A program made the translations under genes and the position numbers. A DNA stretch of 64,000 bases, from contig NZ_CP116413.1 in the NCBI RefSeq assembly GCF_030064675.1, positions 6,170,001 through 6,234,000 of the forward strand, read 5' to 3'. Below the pieces are notes generated by a model. It was given only the letters and a program-made list of their open reading frames with translations, searched no databases and was not told the origin of the DNA. The DNA is from Crossiella sp. CA-258035. Its GTDB lineage: Bacteria; Actinomycetota; Actinomycetes; Mycobacteriales; Pseudonocardiaceae. Position 1 is the stretch's first letter. The number at the start of each line of letters is the position of its first letter. Positions 32,339 through 40,836 of this stretch are shown one piece after another.

Positions 32339-32959
32339 GTGGAACTCGACATCCGGCGTTTCGGCAGTTCAGCGGCCCTGGTGGAACTGCGCGACGGCGC
32401 GGCGGCGCACGCCCTGCACGCGCTGCTCACCCAGCGACCCCCGGCCGGGATGCTGGAGCTGGTGCCCGCCGCGCGCACCGTGCTGGTCCGCTTCGACCCC
32501 GCGGCCACCTCCTTCACCGCCCTGCGCGAACACCTGGATCAGCACGCCCCGCCGCCCGGGATGCGCGCTCCGGCCCGCACGGTCGAGGTGCCGGTGCGCT
32601 ACGACGGCGCGGACCTGGCCGAGGTCGCCGCGTTCACCGGCCTCTCCGCCGCGGAGGTGGTGCGCCGCCACCTGGCCGGGGACTACACGGTCAGCTTCTG
32701 CGGGTTCGCCCCCGGCTTCGCCTACGTCACCGGCCTCGACCCGGCGCTGCGGGTGCCGCGCCGGGACACCGCGCGCACCAGCGTGCCCGCGGGCGCGGTG
32801 GCCATCGCGGATGAGTTCGTCGGCATCTACCCGCGCTCCAGCCCCGGCGGCTGGCGCCTGCTGGGCCGCACCGACCTGGTGCTCTGGGACACCGCCCGCG
32901 ACCGGCCCGGCCTGCTCACCGCGGGCACCAGGGTGCGCTTCCAGGAGGTGGCGTCATGA
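32339..32959 (+). CDS. pxpB: 5-oxoprolinase subunit PxpB
   Basis: A 206-aa KipI/PxpB protein, one subunit of the prokaryotic ATP-dependent 5-oxoprolinase that opens pyroglutamate to glutamate in the cytoplasm. Family marks: LVELRDGAAAHALHALL near the start, VEVPVRYDGADLAEVA, and the highly conserved SFCGFAPGFAYVTGL and SVPAGAVAIADEFVGIYPRSSPGGW. Start is GTG 32339, since the alternative ORF in another frame is a shadow. It overlaps pxpC by 4 nt (ATGA). The third subunit gene, pxpA, is not in this window, so it must be elsewhere if the enzyme is complete. Confidence 0.92.
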   Translation: MELDIRRFGSSAALVELRDGAAAHALHALLTQRPPAGMLELVPAARTVLVRFDPAATSFTALREHLDQHAPPPGMRAPARTVEVPVRYDGADLAEVAAFTGLSAAEVVRRHLAGDYTVSFCGFAPGFAYVTGLDPALRVPRRDTARTSVPAGAVAIADEFVGIYPRSSPGGWRLLGRTDLVLWDTARDRPGLLTAGTRVRFQEVAS

Positions 32960-33894
32960 TCGAGGTCCTCGACCCCGGCCTGCTCACCCTGGTCCAGGAC
33001 CTGGGGCGGCCAGGGCTGGCCGCGATGGGCGTCGGCCGCTCCGGCGCGGCGGACGCGCCCGCGCTGAAACTGGCCAACCGCCTGGTCGGTAACGCCGAGA
33101 CCGCCGCGGGACTGGAACTGACGCTGGGCGGCCTGCACCTGCGGTTCCACCGCGGCGCGTGGGTGGCGCTGACCGGCGCCCCGGCGGAGATCCAGCTCGG
33201 CCCGCCCTGCTCGGCCACCGCGCCACCGCACCCCGCGAGCGGCCCGGCAGCGCTGGCCGCCACCGATCGCCCTCGCCCGCGCACCGCCGCCGCGCATGCC
33301 CCCTTCTACGTCGCCGCGGGCACCACGGTCCGCATCGGCCGCCCCGTCCGCGGCCTGCGCAGCTACCTCGCCGTCCGCGGCGGCCTGGACCTGCCGCCGG
33401 TGCTCGGCTCCCGGGCCAGCGACCTGCTCTCCGGCATCGGCCCCGAGCCACTCGTCCGAGGGATGCGGATCCCAGTCGGCCGGGAGATCGCCGGTGACCC
33501 GATCGTGGACATCGCGCCGGTCGCGGAACTTTCCACCGAACCCGTGCTGCGCGTGCTGCTCGGTCCCCGGCAGGACTGGTTCACCGCGAACGCCGCCTCC
33601 GCCCTGTGCTCCGGCCCGTACCAGGTCACCCCGGCCAGCAACCGGATCGGGGTCCGGCTGGCCGGGCCCCGGCTGACCAGGGCCCGGCAGGGTGAGCTGC
33701 CGCCGGAGGGCATGGTCGGCGGCGCGCTCCAGGTTCCCCCGAACGGGCAGCCGGTGCTCTTCCTCGCCGACCACCCGGTCACCGGCGGCTATCCGGTGAT
33801 CGCGGTGGTGGTGGACGAGGATCTGCCCAAGGCGGCCCAGGCCAGACCCGGTCAACGACTCCGTTTCCAGTGCGTCGAAAGGACACGCCGATGA
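32956..33894 (+). CDS. pxpC: 5-oxoprolinase subunit PxpC
   Basis: A 312-aa KipA/PxpC protein, partner of PxpB in 5-oxoprolinase. It begins IEVLDPGLLTLVQDLGRPGL and keeps VGRSGAADAPALKLANRLVGN, GLRSYLAVRGGLDLPPVLGS and a late FLADHPVTGGYPVIAVV, all typical. It starts at an ATG overlapping the pxpB stop, and its own stop overlaps the MHS permease start as ATGA, so the three genes are translationally coupled. The run GERLR in some homologues is replaced here by a compact end, QARPGQRLRFQCVERTRR, which is normal length. Confidence 0.92.
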   Translation: MIEVLDPGLLTLVQDLGRPGLAAMGVGRSGAADAPALKLANRLVGNAETAAGLELTLGGLHLRFHRGAWVALTGAPAEIQLGPPCSATAPPHPASGPAALAATDRPRPRTAAAHAPFYVAAGTTVRIGRPVRGLRSYLAVRGGLDLPPVLGSRASDLLSGIGPEPLVRGMRIPVGREIAGDPIVDIAPVAELSTEPVLRVLLGPRQDWFTANAASALCSGPYQVTPASNRIGVRLAGPRLTRARQGELPPEGMVGGALQVPPNGQPVLFLADHPVTGGYPVIAVVVDEDLPKAAQARPGQRLRFQCVERTRR

Positions 33895-35216
33895 GCAGCT
33901 CAGCGCCCACGCCGACCGCCCGGTCCGGCCGCAAGGTCATCGCGGCCACCCTGATCGGCACCTCACTGGAGTGGTACGACTTCTTCCTCTACGGCACCGC
34001 CGCCGCGCTGGTGTTCCCGAAGCTGTTCTTCCCCAGCTCGGACCCGCTGACCGGCACCCTGCTCGCCTTCACCACCTACGCGGTGGGCTTCATCGCCCGG
34101 CCGGTCGGCGGGGCCATCTTCGGGCACTTCGGTGACCGGGTGGGCCGCAAGAACGTCCTGGTGATCACGCTGCTGCTGATGGGCGTGGCCACCTTCGCCA
34201 TCGGCCTGCTGCCCACGCACGCCCAGATCGGCGCGGCCGCCCCGGTGGTGCTGGTGTTCCTGCGGTTCGTGCAGGGCCTGGGCCTGGGGGGCGAGTGGGG
34301 CGGCGCGGTGCTGATGACCCTGGAGCACGGCGCGCCGGACAAGCGCGGGCTCAACGCGAGCTGGCCGCAGGTCGGCGTGCCGGCCGGGAACCTGCTGGCC
34401 GCCGCGGTGATGGGGGTGATGTCGGCGACGCTGACCGAGGCCCAGTTCCTGGACTGGGGCTGGCGGGTGCCGTTCCTGCTCTCCGGGCTGCTGGTGCTGG
34501 TCGGCTTCTGGATCCGCCGCAGCATCTCCGAGAGCCCGCTGTTCACCCAGGTGGAGAAGACCGAGGCCAAGGCCAAGCTGCCGCTGTTCGACGTCTTCCG
34601 CGAGCACCCGCGCGAGCTGTTCACCGCGATCGGCGCGCGCATCGGCACCGACGTGGCCTTCTACACCTTCACCCTGTTCATCCTCACCTACCTCAAGGAC
34701 ACGGTGGGGGTGGACCGGCAGGTCGGGCTGAACGCGGTGCTGGTCGCCTCGGCCTGTCAGCTGGCGCTCATCCCGCTGTTCGGCGCGCTGTCGGACCGCT
34801 ACGGCCGCCGCCCGGTGTACCTGGCGGGCGCGGTGGGCGCGGGGGTGTGGGTGTTCGCCTTCTTCCCGCTGCTGGCCACCGGCTCCACCGCGTTGATCAT
34901 CCTGGCCACCATCGTCGCGCTGGTCACGCACGCGGCCATGTTCGGCCCGCAGGCGGCGTTCATCTCCGAGCTGTTCAGCACCAAGCTCCGCTACACCGGG
35001 GCCAGCCTGGGCTACCAGCTGGCCGGGGTGCTCGGCGGGGCGCTGGCGCCGCTGATCTCGGTGGCACTGTTGCAGTCCTTCGGCAGCTGGGTGGCCATCG
35101 GCGTGTACGTGGCCGTCGCGCTGGCGCTGACCGTGGTCGCGCTGGTCATCGCCCCGGAGACGAGCAAGGCCGAACTGGCCGCCGAACCGCCTCTGGACAA
35201 GCCCGCACTCACCTGA
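33891..35216 (+). CDS. MHS-family MFS transporter
   Basis: A 441-aa permease with about twelve membrane helices. The start TLIGTSLEWYDFFLYGTAAAL, the loop GHFGDRVGRKNVLV and the repeat RYGRRPVYLAG mark the metabolite:H+ symporter branch (ShiA, ProP, KgtP relatives), which imports small carboxylates or betaines. ATG 33891 is chosen for its ATGA overlap with pxpC; an in-frame earlier start at 33870 lacks a site. Its place between 5-oxoprolinase genes and a secreted pyroglutamyl-peptidase homologue makes 5-oxoproline the most likely substrate. That is inference. Confidence 0.9.
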   Translation: MSSSAPTPTARSGRKVIAATLIGTSLEWYDFFLYGTAAALVFPKLFFPSSDPLTGTLLAFTTYAVGFIARPVGGAIFGHFGDRVGRKNVLVITLLLMGVATFAIGLLPTHAQIGAAAPVVLVFLRFVQGLGLGGEWGGAVLMTLEHGAPDKRGLNASWPQVGVPAGNLLAAAVMGVMSATLTEAQFLDWGWRVPFLLSGLLVLVGFWIRRSISESPLFTQVEKTEAKAKLPLFDVFREHPRELFTAIGARIGTDVAFYTFTLFILTYLKDTVGVDRQVGLNAVLVASACQLALIPLFGALSDRYGRRPVYLAGAVGAGVWVFAFFPLLATGSTALIILATIVALVTHAAMFGPQAAFISELFSTKLRYTGASLGYQLAGVLGGALAPLISVALLQSFGSWVAIGVYVAVALALTVVALVIAPETSKAELAAEPPLDKPALT

Positions 35217-35259
35217 TCGGGTGAGTCGTGGTTTCTGCGGAACTCTTTCAGGAGGGCAG

Positions 35260-36537
35260 TTGAACAGCTTGATCCGACGCACCCTGACCGGTGCGCTGGC
35301 CGTGGGCGCACTGCTGGCCGCAGCCCCGCTCGCGGTGGCCGCCGAGGCCGCGACCCCGGCGAACTGCTTCGACCGCGCGGCGCCGATCCCGGTGGAGGAA
35401 CAGCGCCTGACCCAGGCGGTGCCGCAGGAGGTCCTGGCCCGCAGCGGCTTCGACCGCCGCGGCCCGGCCTTCGAGAAGTCGTTGTGCCGCACCAGGTCCG
35501 TCCGCGCGGCCAAGGCGCTGGCGCAGGTGCAGGGCAGGCAGCTGTGGCGGGCCGCGGTGGACCGGGTGCAGGGCCGGGGCCCGGCCGGGGGCGACCTCTC
35601 CCGCGGTGACGACCGGCCGCTGTACTGGGCCCGGTTGCAGCTGACCAGGGCGCTGCACCAGTGGCAGCCCGGCTTCACCCTCTCCGCCGCCGACCGCAAG
35701 GCGCTGGTGGACGTGCTGGAGACCGGTTCCCGCGGCCAGGACTCGATCGATCTGCCTGCTGGGGAGCGGGTGAAGCGGGTGGTGCTGACCGGGTTCGATC
35801 CGTTCCAGCTCGACGGCGACATCCGCCGCACCAACCCCAGCGGCGCGACCGCGCTGGCCCTGGACGGCACCTACATCACCACCCCGGCCGGGCGGGCCAG
35901 GGTGGAGACCGCGATGTTCCCGGTGCTGTGGACCCCGTTCGAGGCCGGCATGGTCGAGCGGACCCTGTTGCCGCACTTCACCTCCGGGCGCAGGCAGGTG
36001 GACCTGTTCACCACGGTGAGCCAGGGCAGGGCCGGGCAGTTCGACATCGAGCGCTACAACGGCCGCTGGCACACCGGCCTGGACAACAACCGGGAGAACC
36101 GGGCCGCCGGCATCCCGATCCCGGCGGGCGTGCCGACGGTGACGCCGCAGCCGGAGTTCGTGCCGACCACGTTGCCGTACCAGGAGATCACCGCGGCGAA
36201 CACCGGGCAGTTCCCGGTCTACGACCGCACCGCGGTGACCGAGATCCCGGCCGGGCAGACCGAGCCGGTGACCCGGCCGGACGGCCCGACGCCGGGTTCG
36301 GTGGCCCGCGCCGGTGGCGGCGGTTCCTACCTGTCCAACGAGATCGCCTACCGGGCCACGCTGCTGCGGGACGCGGTCAAGGCGCAGGTGCCGGGCGGGC
36401 ACGTGCACACGCCGGTCCTGTTCTTCGATCCGAACAACAAGGACAAGGTGTCCGACCCCGTGCTGGAGAAGAACCGGACGGACATCGTGACGCAGACGCG
36501 CGAGATCCTGAAGGTCGCGGTCGGCACCCTGGACTGA
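35260..36537 (+). CDS. Secreted pyroglutamyl-peptidase-like protein, Cys to Ser
   Basis: A 425-aa exported protein with a C-terminal pyrrolidone-carboxylate peptidase (C15) fold. TTG 35260 has AGGAGGG just before it and begins a signal peptide (LIRRTLTGALAVGALLAAAP). The C15 part starts VVLTGFDPFQLDGD and NPSGATALALDG. E264 (FDIERYN) and H383 (GGHVHTP) match the catalytic Glu and His, but the CNxxxY motif reads GSYLS359NEIAY, with Ser for the nucleophilic Cys. It would release pyroglutamate from extracellular peptides if active. A 43-bp gap follows the permease gene, so it is probably in the same operon. Confidence 0.82.
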   Translation: MNSLIRRTLTGALAVGALLAAAPLAVAAEAATPANCFDRAAPIPVEEQRLTQAVPQEVLARSGFDRRGPAFEKSLCRTRSVRAAKALAQVQGRQLWRAAVDRVQGRGPAGGDLSRGDDRPLYWARLQLTRALHQWQPGFTLSAADRKALVDVLETGSRGQDSIDLPAGERVKRVVLTGFDPFQLDGDIRRTNPSGATALALDGTYITTPAGRARVETAMFPVLWTPFEAGMVERTLLPHFTSGRRQVDLFTTVSQGRAGQFDIERYNGRWHTGLDNNRENRAAGIPIPAGVPTVTPQPEFVPTTLPYQEITAANTGQFPVYDRTAVTEIPAGQTEPVTRPDGPTPGSVARAGGGGSYLSNEIAYRATLLRDAVKAQVPGGHVHTPVLFFDPNNKDKVSDPVLEKNRTDIVTQTREILKVAVGTLD

Positions 36538-36592
36538 GGCGGACGGCACGGCTGCTGGGCGGGCACTGGACATCCCGGTGCCCGCCTTCTCA

Positions 36593-36880
36593 TGCCCGGC
36601 GCAGCAGCCGCTTTTCCAGCAGCCCCAACATGTCCCGCGCCTCCGCCTTGCTCAGCCCCGGCGCCTCGCGCAGCCGGGCCGCCAGCGCGGGCTGGCCGGG
36701 GTGAGCAGCGGCCGGTGACCGAGCACGCTGCGGCTGAACTCGGTCACCTCCAGCGGCGCGAGCCAGTCGGCGAAGTCCACGCCCACGTCAGGCTCCGGCG
36801 GATGACAGGTCCGGATGTTCCATGACGCCAAGATCGCCGCCGCGGCCTCCGGTTGGCCAGAGCGGCGGCGGTCCGCGCCC
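36593..36880 (-). pseudogene. Frameshifted gene remnant
   Basis: Two reading frames on the reverse strand join into one protein-like sequence. The upstream frame reads AAILASWNIRTCHPPEPD and VGVDFADWLAPLEVTEFS, then RSVLGHRPLL near 36710. The downstream frame continues PGQPALAARLREAPGLSK and AEARDMLGLLEKRLLRRA to a stop at 36593. A single-base shift near 36700 would connect them. No start codon with a site is seen and the 5' part is lost before the MocR gene end (36913). The family is not recognised. A sequencing error is the alternative. Confidence 0.4.
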
Positions 36881-36912
36881 GACCGGGCTTGCTGCCGCGC
36901 CCCTGGAGGCGC

Positions 36913-38274
36913 TCAGACCCGGCTGTACGGCGGGTACGGCCGGGCCGCCTCGGCCAGTGCGTCGGCGACCGCGGCGGCCTCCTCCACCGGCAGCGTCGCG
37001 GTGGTCACCCGCAGGTGGTCGCCGCCGGTGGGCTCGACCAGGAACGGCGAGCCGGGGGCCGCGCCGATGCCCTGTGCGGCCAGGGTGACTAGCGCTTCCC
37101 GCTCCCGGGCCACGTTGATCCACAGGTTGATCCCGTCCCAGCCGGTGGACTGGATGCCGCGGCTGGCCAGCGCGTCCTTGAGCGCGGCGCGGCGGCGGGC
37201 GTACACGGTGCGCGCGGTGGCCACCGCGGCGACGCAGCCGGGGTCGGTGAGCAGGCCGACCAGCACCTCCTGCAGCAACCGGCTGGACCAGGCCGCGCCC
37301 AGGTGCCGTCGCCCGATCAGCGGTTCCACGATCGCGGCCGGGCCACCCAGCGCGGCCAGCCGCAGGTCGGGGCCGTGCGACTTGGAGAAGCTCTGCACCC
37401 GGACCACCCGGTCGGGCAGCTCGCCGGCGAAGCTGACCGGCTCGGCCAGTGCCACGTCACCGGAGTGGTCGGCCTCGATGACCACCACGTCCGGGTGCGC
37501 GCGCAGCTTCTCCACCAGCTGGGCGGCGCGGCGCGGGGTGAGGCTGACCCCGGTCGGGTTCTGCGCGCGCGGTTGCATCAGCAGCACCGCGGGGTCGCGG
37601 CGCAGCTGGGCGGCCAGCGCGTCCGGCAGGATGCCCTCCTCGTCCACCGGCACCGGCAGCGCGCTGGCGCCCACGGTGTCCAGCAGGTCCAGGAACGGCG
37701 GGAAGGTCGGGTTCTCCACGATCACCCGGTCGCCGAGGCGGAGCAGCTGGCCCACCAGGCGGTCGATGCCGTCCAGTGAGCCGTTGACGATGGTCAGCGT
37801 CTCCGGGTCGCACACCGGCGCCCAGGCCTTGCGGACCAGCTTCTCCAGCTCGGGCAGCACCGGCGCGTCCAGGTAGCCCGACAGCGGCGGCTGGCCGTCG
37901 ATGCGGGCCAGCGCGGGCCCGATCGGCGGCAGCAGCGCCTGGTCGGGCACCCCGGCGGAGAGGTCGCGGGCGAAGCGCCCGGTGTCCCCGGCCAGCCGCC
38001 AGAACCGGGTGGGCTCGGCGTTGTGCGTGCGGGCGGTGACGAAGGAGCCGTTGCGGCCCTTGGTCTCGATCGCGCCGACCCTGGCCAGCGAGCGCCAGGC
38101 CTCGTTGACCGTGGTGGGGCTGACCCCGAGGGCCTGGGCGAGCGCGCGCACCGTGGGCAGCCTGGTGCCCACGGCCAGCTCACCCGAACCGATCAGCCGG
38201 TTGATCGCCGCGGCGATACCCGTGGCCGACCCATCCTCCACCACCGACAGAATCCGGCTCAGATCAGCGTGCAT
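36913..38274 (-). CDS. MocR-type GntR regulator with aminotransferase domain
   Basis: A 453-aa fusion of a GntR winged helix (residues 10-78: AAINRLIGSGELAVGTRLPT, then LGVSPTTVNEAWRSL) and a class I aminotransferase fold. The PLP lysine is in VQSFSKSHGPDLRL, and the PLP-stacking region reads VNGSLDGIDRLVGQL with QPRAQNPTGVS and EADHSGDV. MocR regulators sense PLP or PLP-amino acid adducts. The ATG lies close to the divergent epimerase start (90 bp apart), which makes that gene a possible target; self-control is also likely. Confidence 0.88.
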   Translation of the reverse strand: MHADLSRILSVVEDGSATGIAAAINRLIGSGELAVGTRLPTVRALAQALGVSPTTVNEAWRSLARVGAIETKGRNGSFVTARTHNAEPTRFWRLAGDTGRFARDLSAGVPDQALLPPIGPALARIDGQPPLSGYLDAPVLPELEKLVRKAWAPVCDPETLTIVNGSLDGIDRLVGQLLRLGDRVIVENPTFPPFLDLLDTVGASALPVPVDEEGILPDALAAQLRRDPAVLLMQPRAQNPTGVSLTPRRAAQLVEKLRAHPDVVVIEADHSGDVALAEPVSFAGELPDRVVRVQSFSKSHGPDLRLAALGGPAAIVEPLIGRRHLGAAWSSRLLQEVLVGLLTDPGCVAAVATARTVYARRRAALKDALASRGIQSTGWDGINLWINVAREREALVTLAAQGIGAAPGSPFLVEPTGGDHLRVTTATLPVEEAAAVADALAEAARPYPPYSRV

Positions 38275-38351
38275 GACTCAGCATTGTGCGCAAGTTCTGA
38301 CGGTTTGGTGACGTCCGACGCCGATCGCGCACACCGGTACGTCGTTCGGCC

Positions 38352-38357
38352 TAGCGT
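38352..38357 (+). promoter_or_regulatory. Leaderless -10 element TAGCGT
   Basis: TAGCGT ends 7 nt before ATG 38365 of the epimerase gene, with no ribosome-binding site. The 90-bp gap also serves the divergent MocR gene. Confidence 0.4.
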
Positions 38358-38364
38358 TTGGGGC

Positions 38365-39426
38365 ATGCGAGTGTTGATCACCGGGGCGGCCGGGTTCATC
38401 GGTTCCCACATCCTCGACGCACTGTCCGGATCGGACACCGTGCTGCTGGACGCCCTGCTGCCGCAGGCGCACGGCGCGGACGGGCCACCGCCGTGGACGC
38501 CGGCCGACCTGGTGGTCGGCGATGTCACCGACGCCGGGCTGCTGGATCAGCTGCTGCCGGGGATCGACGTGGTCTGCCACCAGGCGGCCATGGTCGGGCA
38601 CGGCGTGGACCCCGGCGACGCGCCCGCCTACGCGCTGCACAACGACTACGGCACCGCGGTGCTGCTGGCCGCGATGCACCGGGCCGGGGTGCGCAAACTG
38701 GTGCTGGCCTCCTCGATGGTGGTCTACGGCGAGGGCCGCTACCGCTGCGCGGAGCACGGCGTGGTGCGCCCGGGGCCCCGGCGGCTGGCGGAGCTGGCCG
38801 AGGGCCGCTACGAGCCGCCCTGCCCGGTGTGCGGGGCCGCGCTGGCCGACGAGCTGGTGCCGGAGGACGCGCCGGTCGACCCGCGCAGCACCTACGCGGC
38901 CAGCAAGCTCGCCCAGGAGCACCTGGCCGCGGCCTGGGCGCGGCAGACCGGCGGCTCGGTGTGGGCGCTGCGCTACCACAACGTGTACGGGCCACGGATG
39001 CCGCAGCACACGCCGTATGCCGGGGTGGCCTCGATGTTCCGCTCCTCGCTGGCACGCGGCGAGGCGCCGGTGGTGCTGGAGGACGGCGGGCAGCGGCGGG
39101 ACTTCGTGCACGTGCGGGATGTGGCGCTGGCCAACCGGCTGGCCATCGAGACCCCGCTGCCCGAGGGCGAGCTGTCCGCGGTGAACGTGTGCTCGGGCGA
39201 GCCGCACACCGTCGGCGAGCTGGCGCGGGCGCTGGCCGAGGCGTGCAGTGGTCCGGCGCCGCGGATCGTCGGCGGGGCGCGGCCGGGCGATGTGCGGCAC
39301 GTGGTGGCCGATCCGGCGAAGGCGGCGGCGGTGCTGGGCTACCGGGCGCGGGTGCCGTTCCGGGACGGGGTGGCCGAGTTCGCCACCGCTCCACTGCGGC
39401 GACCGGCCGCGCTCACCAGTTCGTGA
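38365..39426 (+). CDS. NAD-dependent epimerase/dehydratase with CxxH-CxxC insert
   Basis: An extended SDR of 353 aa, expected to act on a nucleotide-sugar. T6-G-A-A-G-F-I-G13 binds NAD, Y177-A-A-S-K181 is the catalytic pair, and ALRYHNVYGPRMP is the usual substrate-domain motif. Between the SSMVVYGEG strand and the active Tyr it carries an insert of about 40 residues with C128-A-E-H131 and C153-P-V-C156, a pattern able to bind one zinc ion. ATG 38365 is used because it starts the Rossmann fold and has a leaderless promoter. It lies next to sugar- and glycosyl-transfer genes, so envelope glycan synthesis is the likely setting. Confidence 0.87.
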   Translation: MRVLITGAAGFIGSHILDALSGSDTVLLDALLPQAHGADGPPPWTPADLVVGDVTDAGLLDQLLPGIDVVCHQAAMVGHGVDPGDAPAYALHNDYGTAVLLAAMHRAGVRKLVLASSMVVYGEGRYRCAEHGVVRPGPRRLAELAEGRYEPPCPVCGAALADELVPEDAPVDPRSTYAASKLAQEHLAAAWARQTGGSVWALRYHNVYGPRMPQHTPYAGVASMFRSSLARGEAPVVLEDGGQRRDFVHVRDVALANRLAIETPLPEGELSAVNVCSGEPHTVGELARALAEACSGPAPRIVGGARPGDVRHVVADPAKAAAVLGYRARVPFRDGVAEFATAPLRRPAALTSS

Positions 39427-40777
39427 GCACCAGGTGGTTCACCGCCAGCGCGGTGACCGCCTGGGCCAGCAGCCACCAGCGCCGGGACGGCCTGGGCGGC
39501 AACGCCGTCCCGGCGCTGAGCCACACCCCGAACGGCAGCCAGATCCGCTCCACCTCGGCCTTGCTCAACCCGGAGACATCCGCGGCCAGCACCGCCAGCA
39601 GGGCCGCGCCGACCAGCACCGTGATGGCCCTCGGCCGTTCGGCGAAGGTGCGGCGGAGTCCGGCGGCCAGCGCCGGGCCGGTGGCCAGGGCCAGCGCGGC
39701 GAGGTTGGCCCAGACCCAGTAGGCGTAGGGGCGGGCGGTGGCGATGCCCTGGTAGTAGCGCTCGACGACCAGGTGGTAGCCGTCCAGCCACCAGAACCCG
39801 GCCAGCGCGAACGCTCCCGCCACGGCGAGCACCCCACCGGCCGCGGGCAACAACCTGCCCCGCCCGATGATCAGCACCGCCAAAGCCAACGGCCCCAGCA
39901 AGACCAGGCCGTAGCTGAGGAACAGCCCGAAGCCCAGCAGCAGTCCGCCGAGCACCGAGCGCCACACCCCGCCCAGCGCCAGCAAGGCGATGCCGACGGC
40001 GGTGACCCCGGCGAACAGGCCGTCCGCGGAGACCCCGAACCACACAAAACCGGGCAGCAGCACCACGAACGGCAGCATCCGGCGCGCACCGTCCTGATCG
40101 GACAGTGCGGACACGGTGACCGGCACCGCGATCGCGACCAGGCAGCCAATGAGTATCGTCACCACCCCGGCCCACCCGCCGCCACCCAGGCCGATGCGGT
40201 CCAGCAGCACGTACACCAGCAGCGCGCCCGGCGGGTGCCCGGAGACGTGCGTGGTCCAGGAGTCCGGCTGGAAGTCCAGGATCCGCCCGGCGAACCCGGC
40301 GATCATCGCGCCGATGTCGGTGACCCCGCCCACCTCGTGCAGGTACTCGTCCGCGGTGGTGAGCCGACCGGCCAGCCCGCGCTGCCAACCGTCCACAGTG
40401 GCCAGTGACACGGTCCAGAGCACCGCGGTGGCATATCCGGCGGCCAGCAAAGCCCGCCAGGGCAACCGATCCGCCAGCCCCGGTCCCCAGCACACCACCG
40501 CGGCCGCGACCAGCACCGAGGGCACGGTGCCGGGTCCGAGGTGCGGCAGCCAGTCGCCGAACAGCGGCGCGGCCCCGGCGAAGAGCGGAACGTCGTTGGC
40601 GCGCAGGATGATCCCGACGACCACCGCGGCCAGCACGAGCAGCACGAGCGCCGCCGCGGCCCACAGGTCGCGGCGGTCTTCAACAGACGGCACCCGGCCA
40701 CCGTAGGCCCGGAACCGGCCGGCCACCCGGTGGATCCGTGGTCCGAAACAACTCGGTAAGAACTCCCCGCTCGTCAT
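39413..40777 (-). CDS. Multi-spanning membrane protein, GT-C-like
   Basis: A protein of up to 454 aa with about eleven to twelve hydrophobic helices. The segment THVSGHPPGALLVYVLLDR, with a conserved HPPG, and an early loop between helices resemble lipid-linked glycosyltransferases of the GT-C class, but no definite family motif is seen. It could transfer sugars from polyprenyl phosphate donors made by the adjacent GT2 gene. The start is uncertain: ATG 40777 has no ribosome-binding site, and GTG 40696 (VPSVEDRRDLW) would place the first membrane helix near the N-terminus. It overlaps the convergent epimerase end by 14 bp. Confidence 0.7.
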   Translation of the reverse strand: MTSGEFLPSCFGPRIHRVAGRFRAYGGRVPSVEDRRDLWAAAALVLLVLAAVVVGIILRANDVPLFAGAAPLFGDWLPHLGPGTVPSVLVAAAVVCWGPGLADRLPWRALLAAGYATAVLWTVSLATVDGWQRGLAGRLTTADEYLHEVGGVTDIGAMIAGFAGRILDFQPDSWTTHVSGHPPGALLVYVLLDRIGLGGGGWAGVVTILIGCLVAIAVPVTVSALSDQDGARRMLPFVVLLPGFVWFGVSADGLFAGVTAVGIALLALGGVWRSVLGGLLLGFGLFLSYGLVLLGPLALAVLIIGRGRLLPAAGGVLAVAGAFALAGFWWLDGYHLVVERYYQGIATARPYAYWVWANLAALALATGPALAAGLRRTFAERPRAITVLVGAALLAVLAADVSGLSKAEVERIWLPFGVWLSAGTALPPRPSRRWWLLAQAVTALAVNHLVLTNW

Positions 40778-40822
40778 AGTTTGGTAAGCAGCACAACGGT
40801 TCCCGGCCGCGCCGCACGGTTC

Positions 40823-40828
40823 TAACGT
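40823..40828 (+). promoter_or_regulatory. Candidate leaderless -10 element TAACGT
   Basis: TAACGT ends 8 nt before ATG 40837, the first gene of the five-gene glycosyltransferase/oxidoreductase operon. No Shine-Dalgarno sequence is present. Confidence 0.3.
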
Positions 40829-40836
40829 CCGGTGTC

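Noticed and set aside
31492-36537. pxpA gene expected with pxpB and pxpC
   Set aside because: No LamB/YcsF-like sequence is visible on either strand in the cluster or elsewhere in the window.
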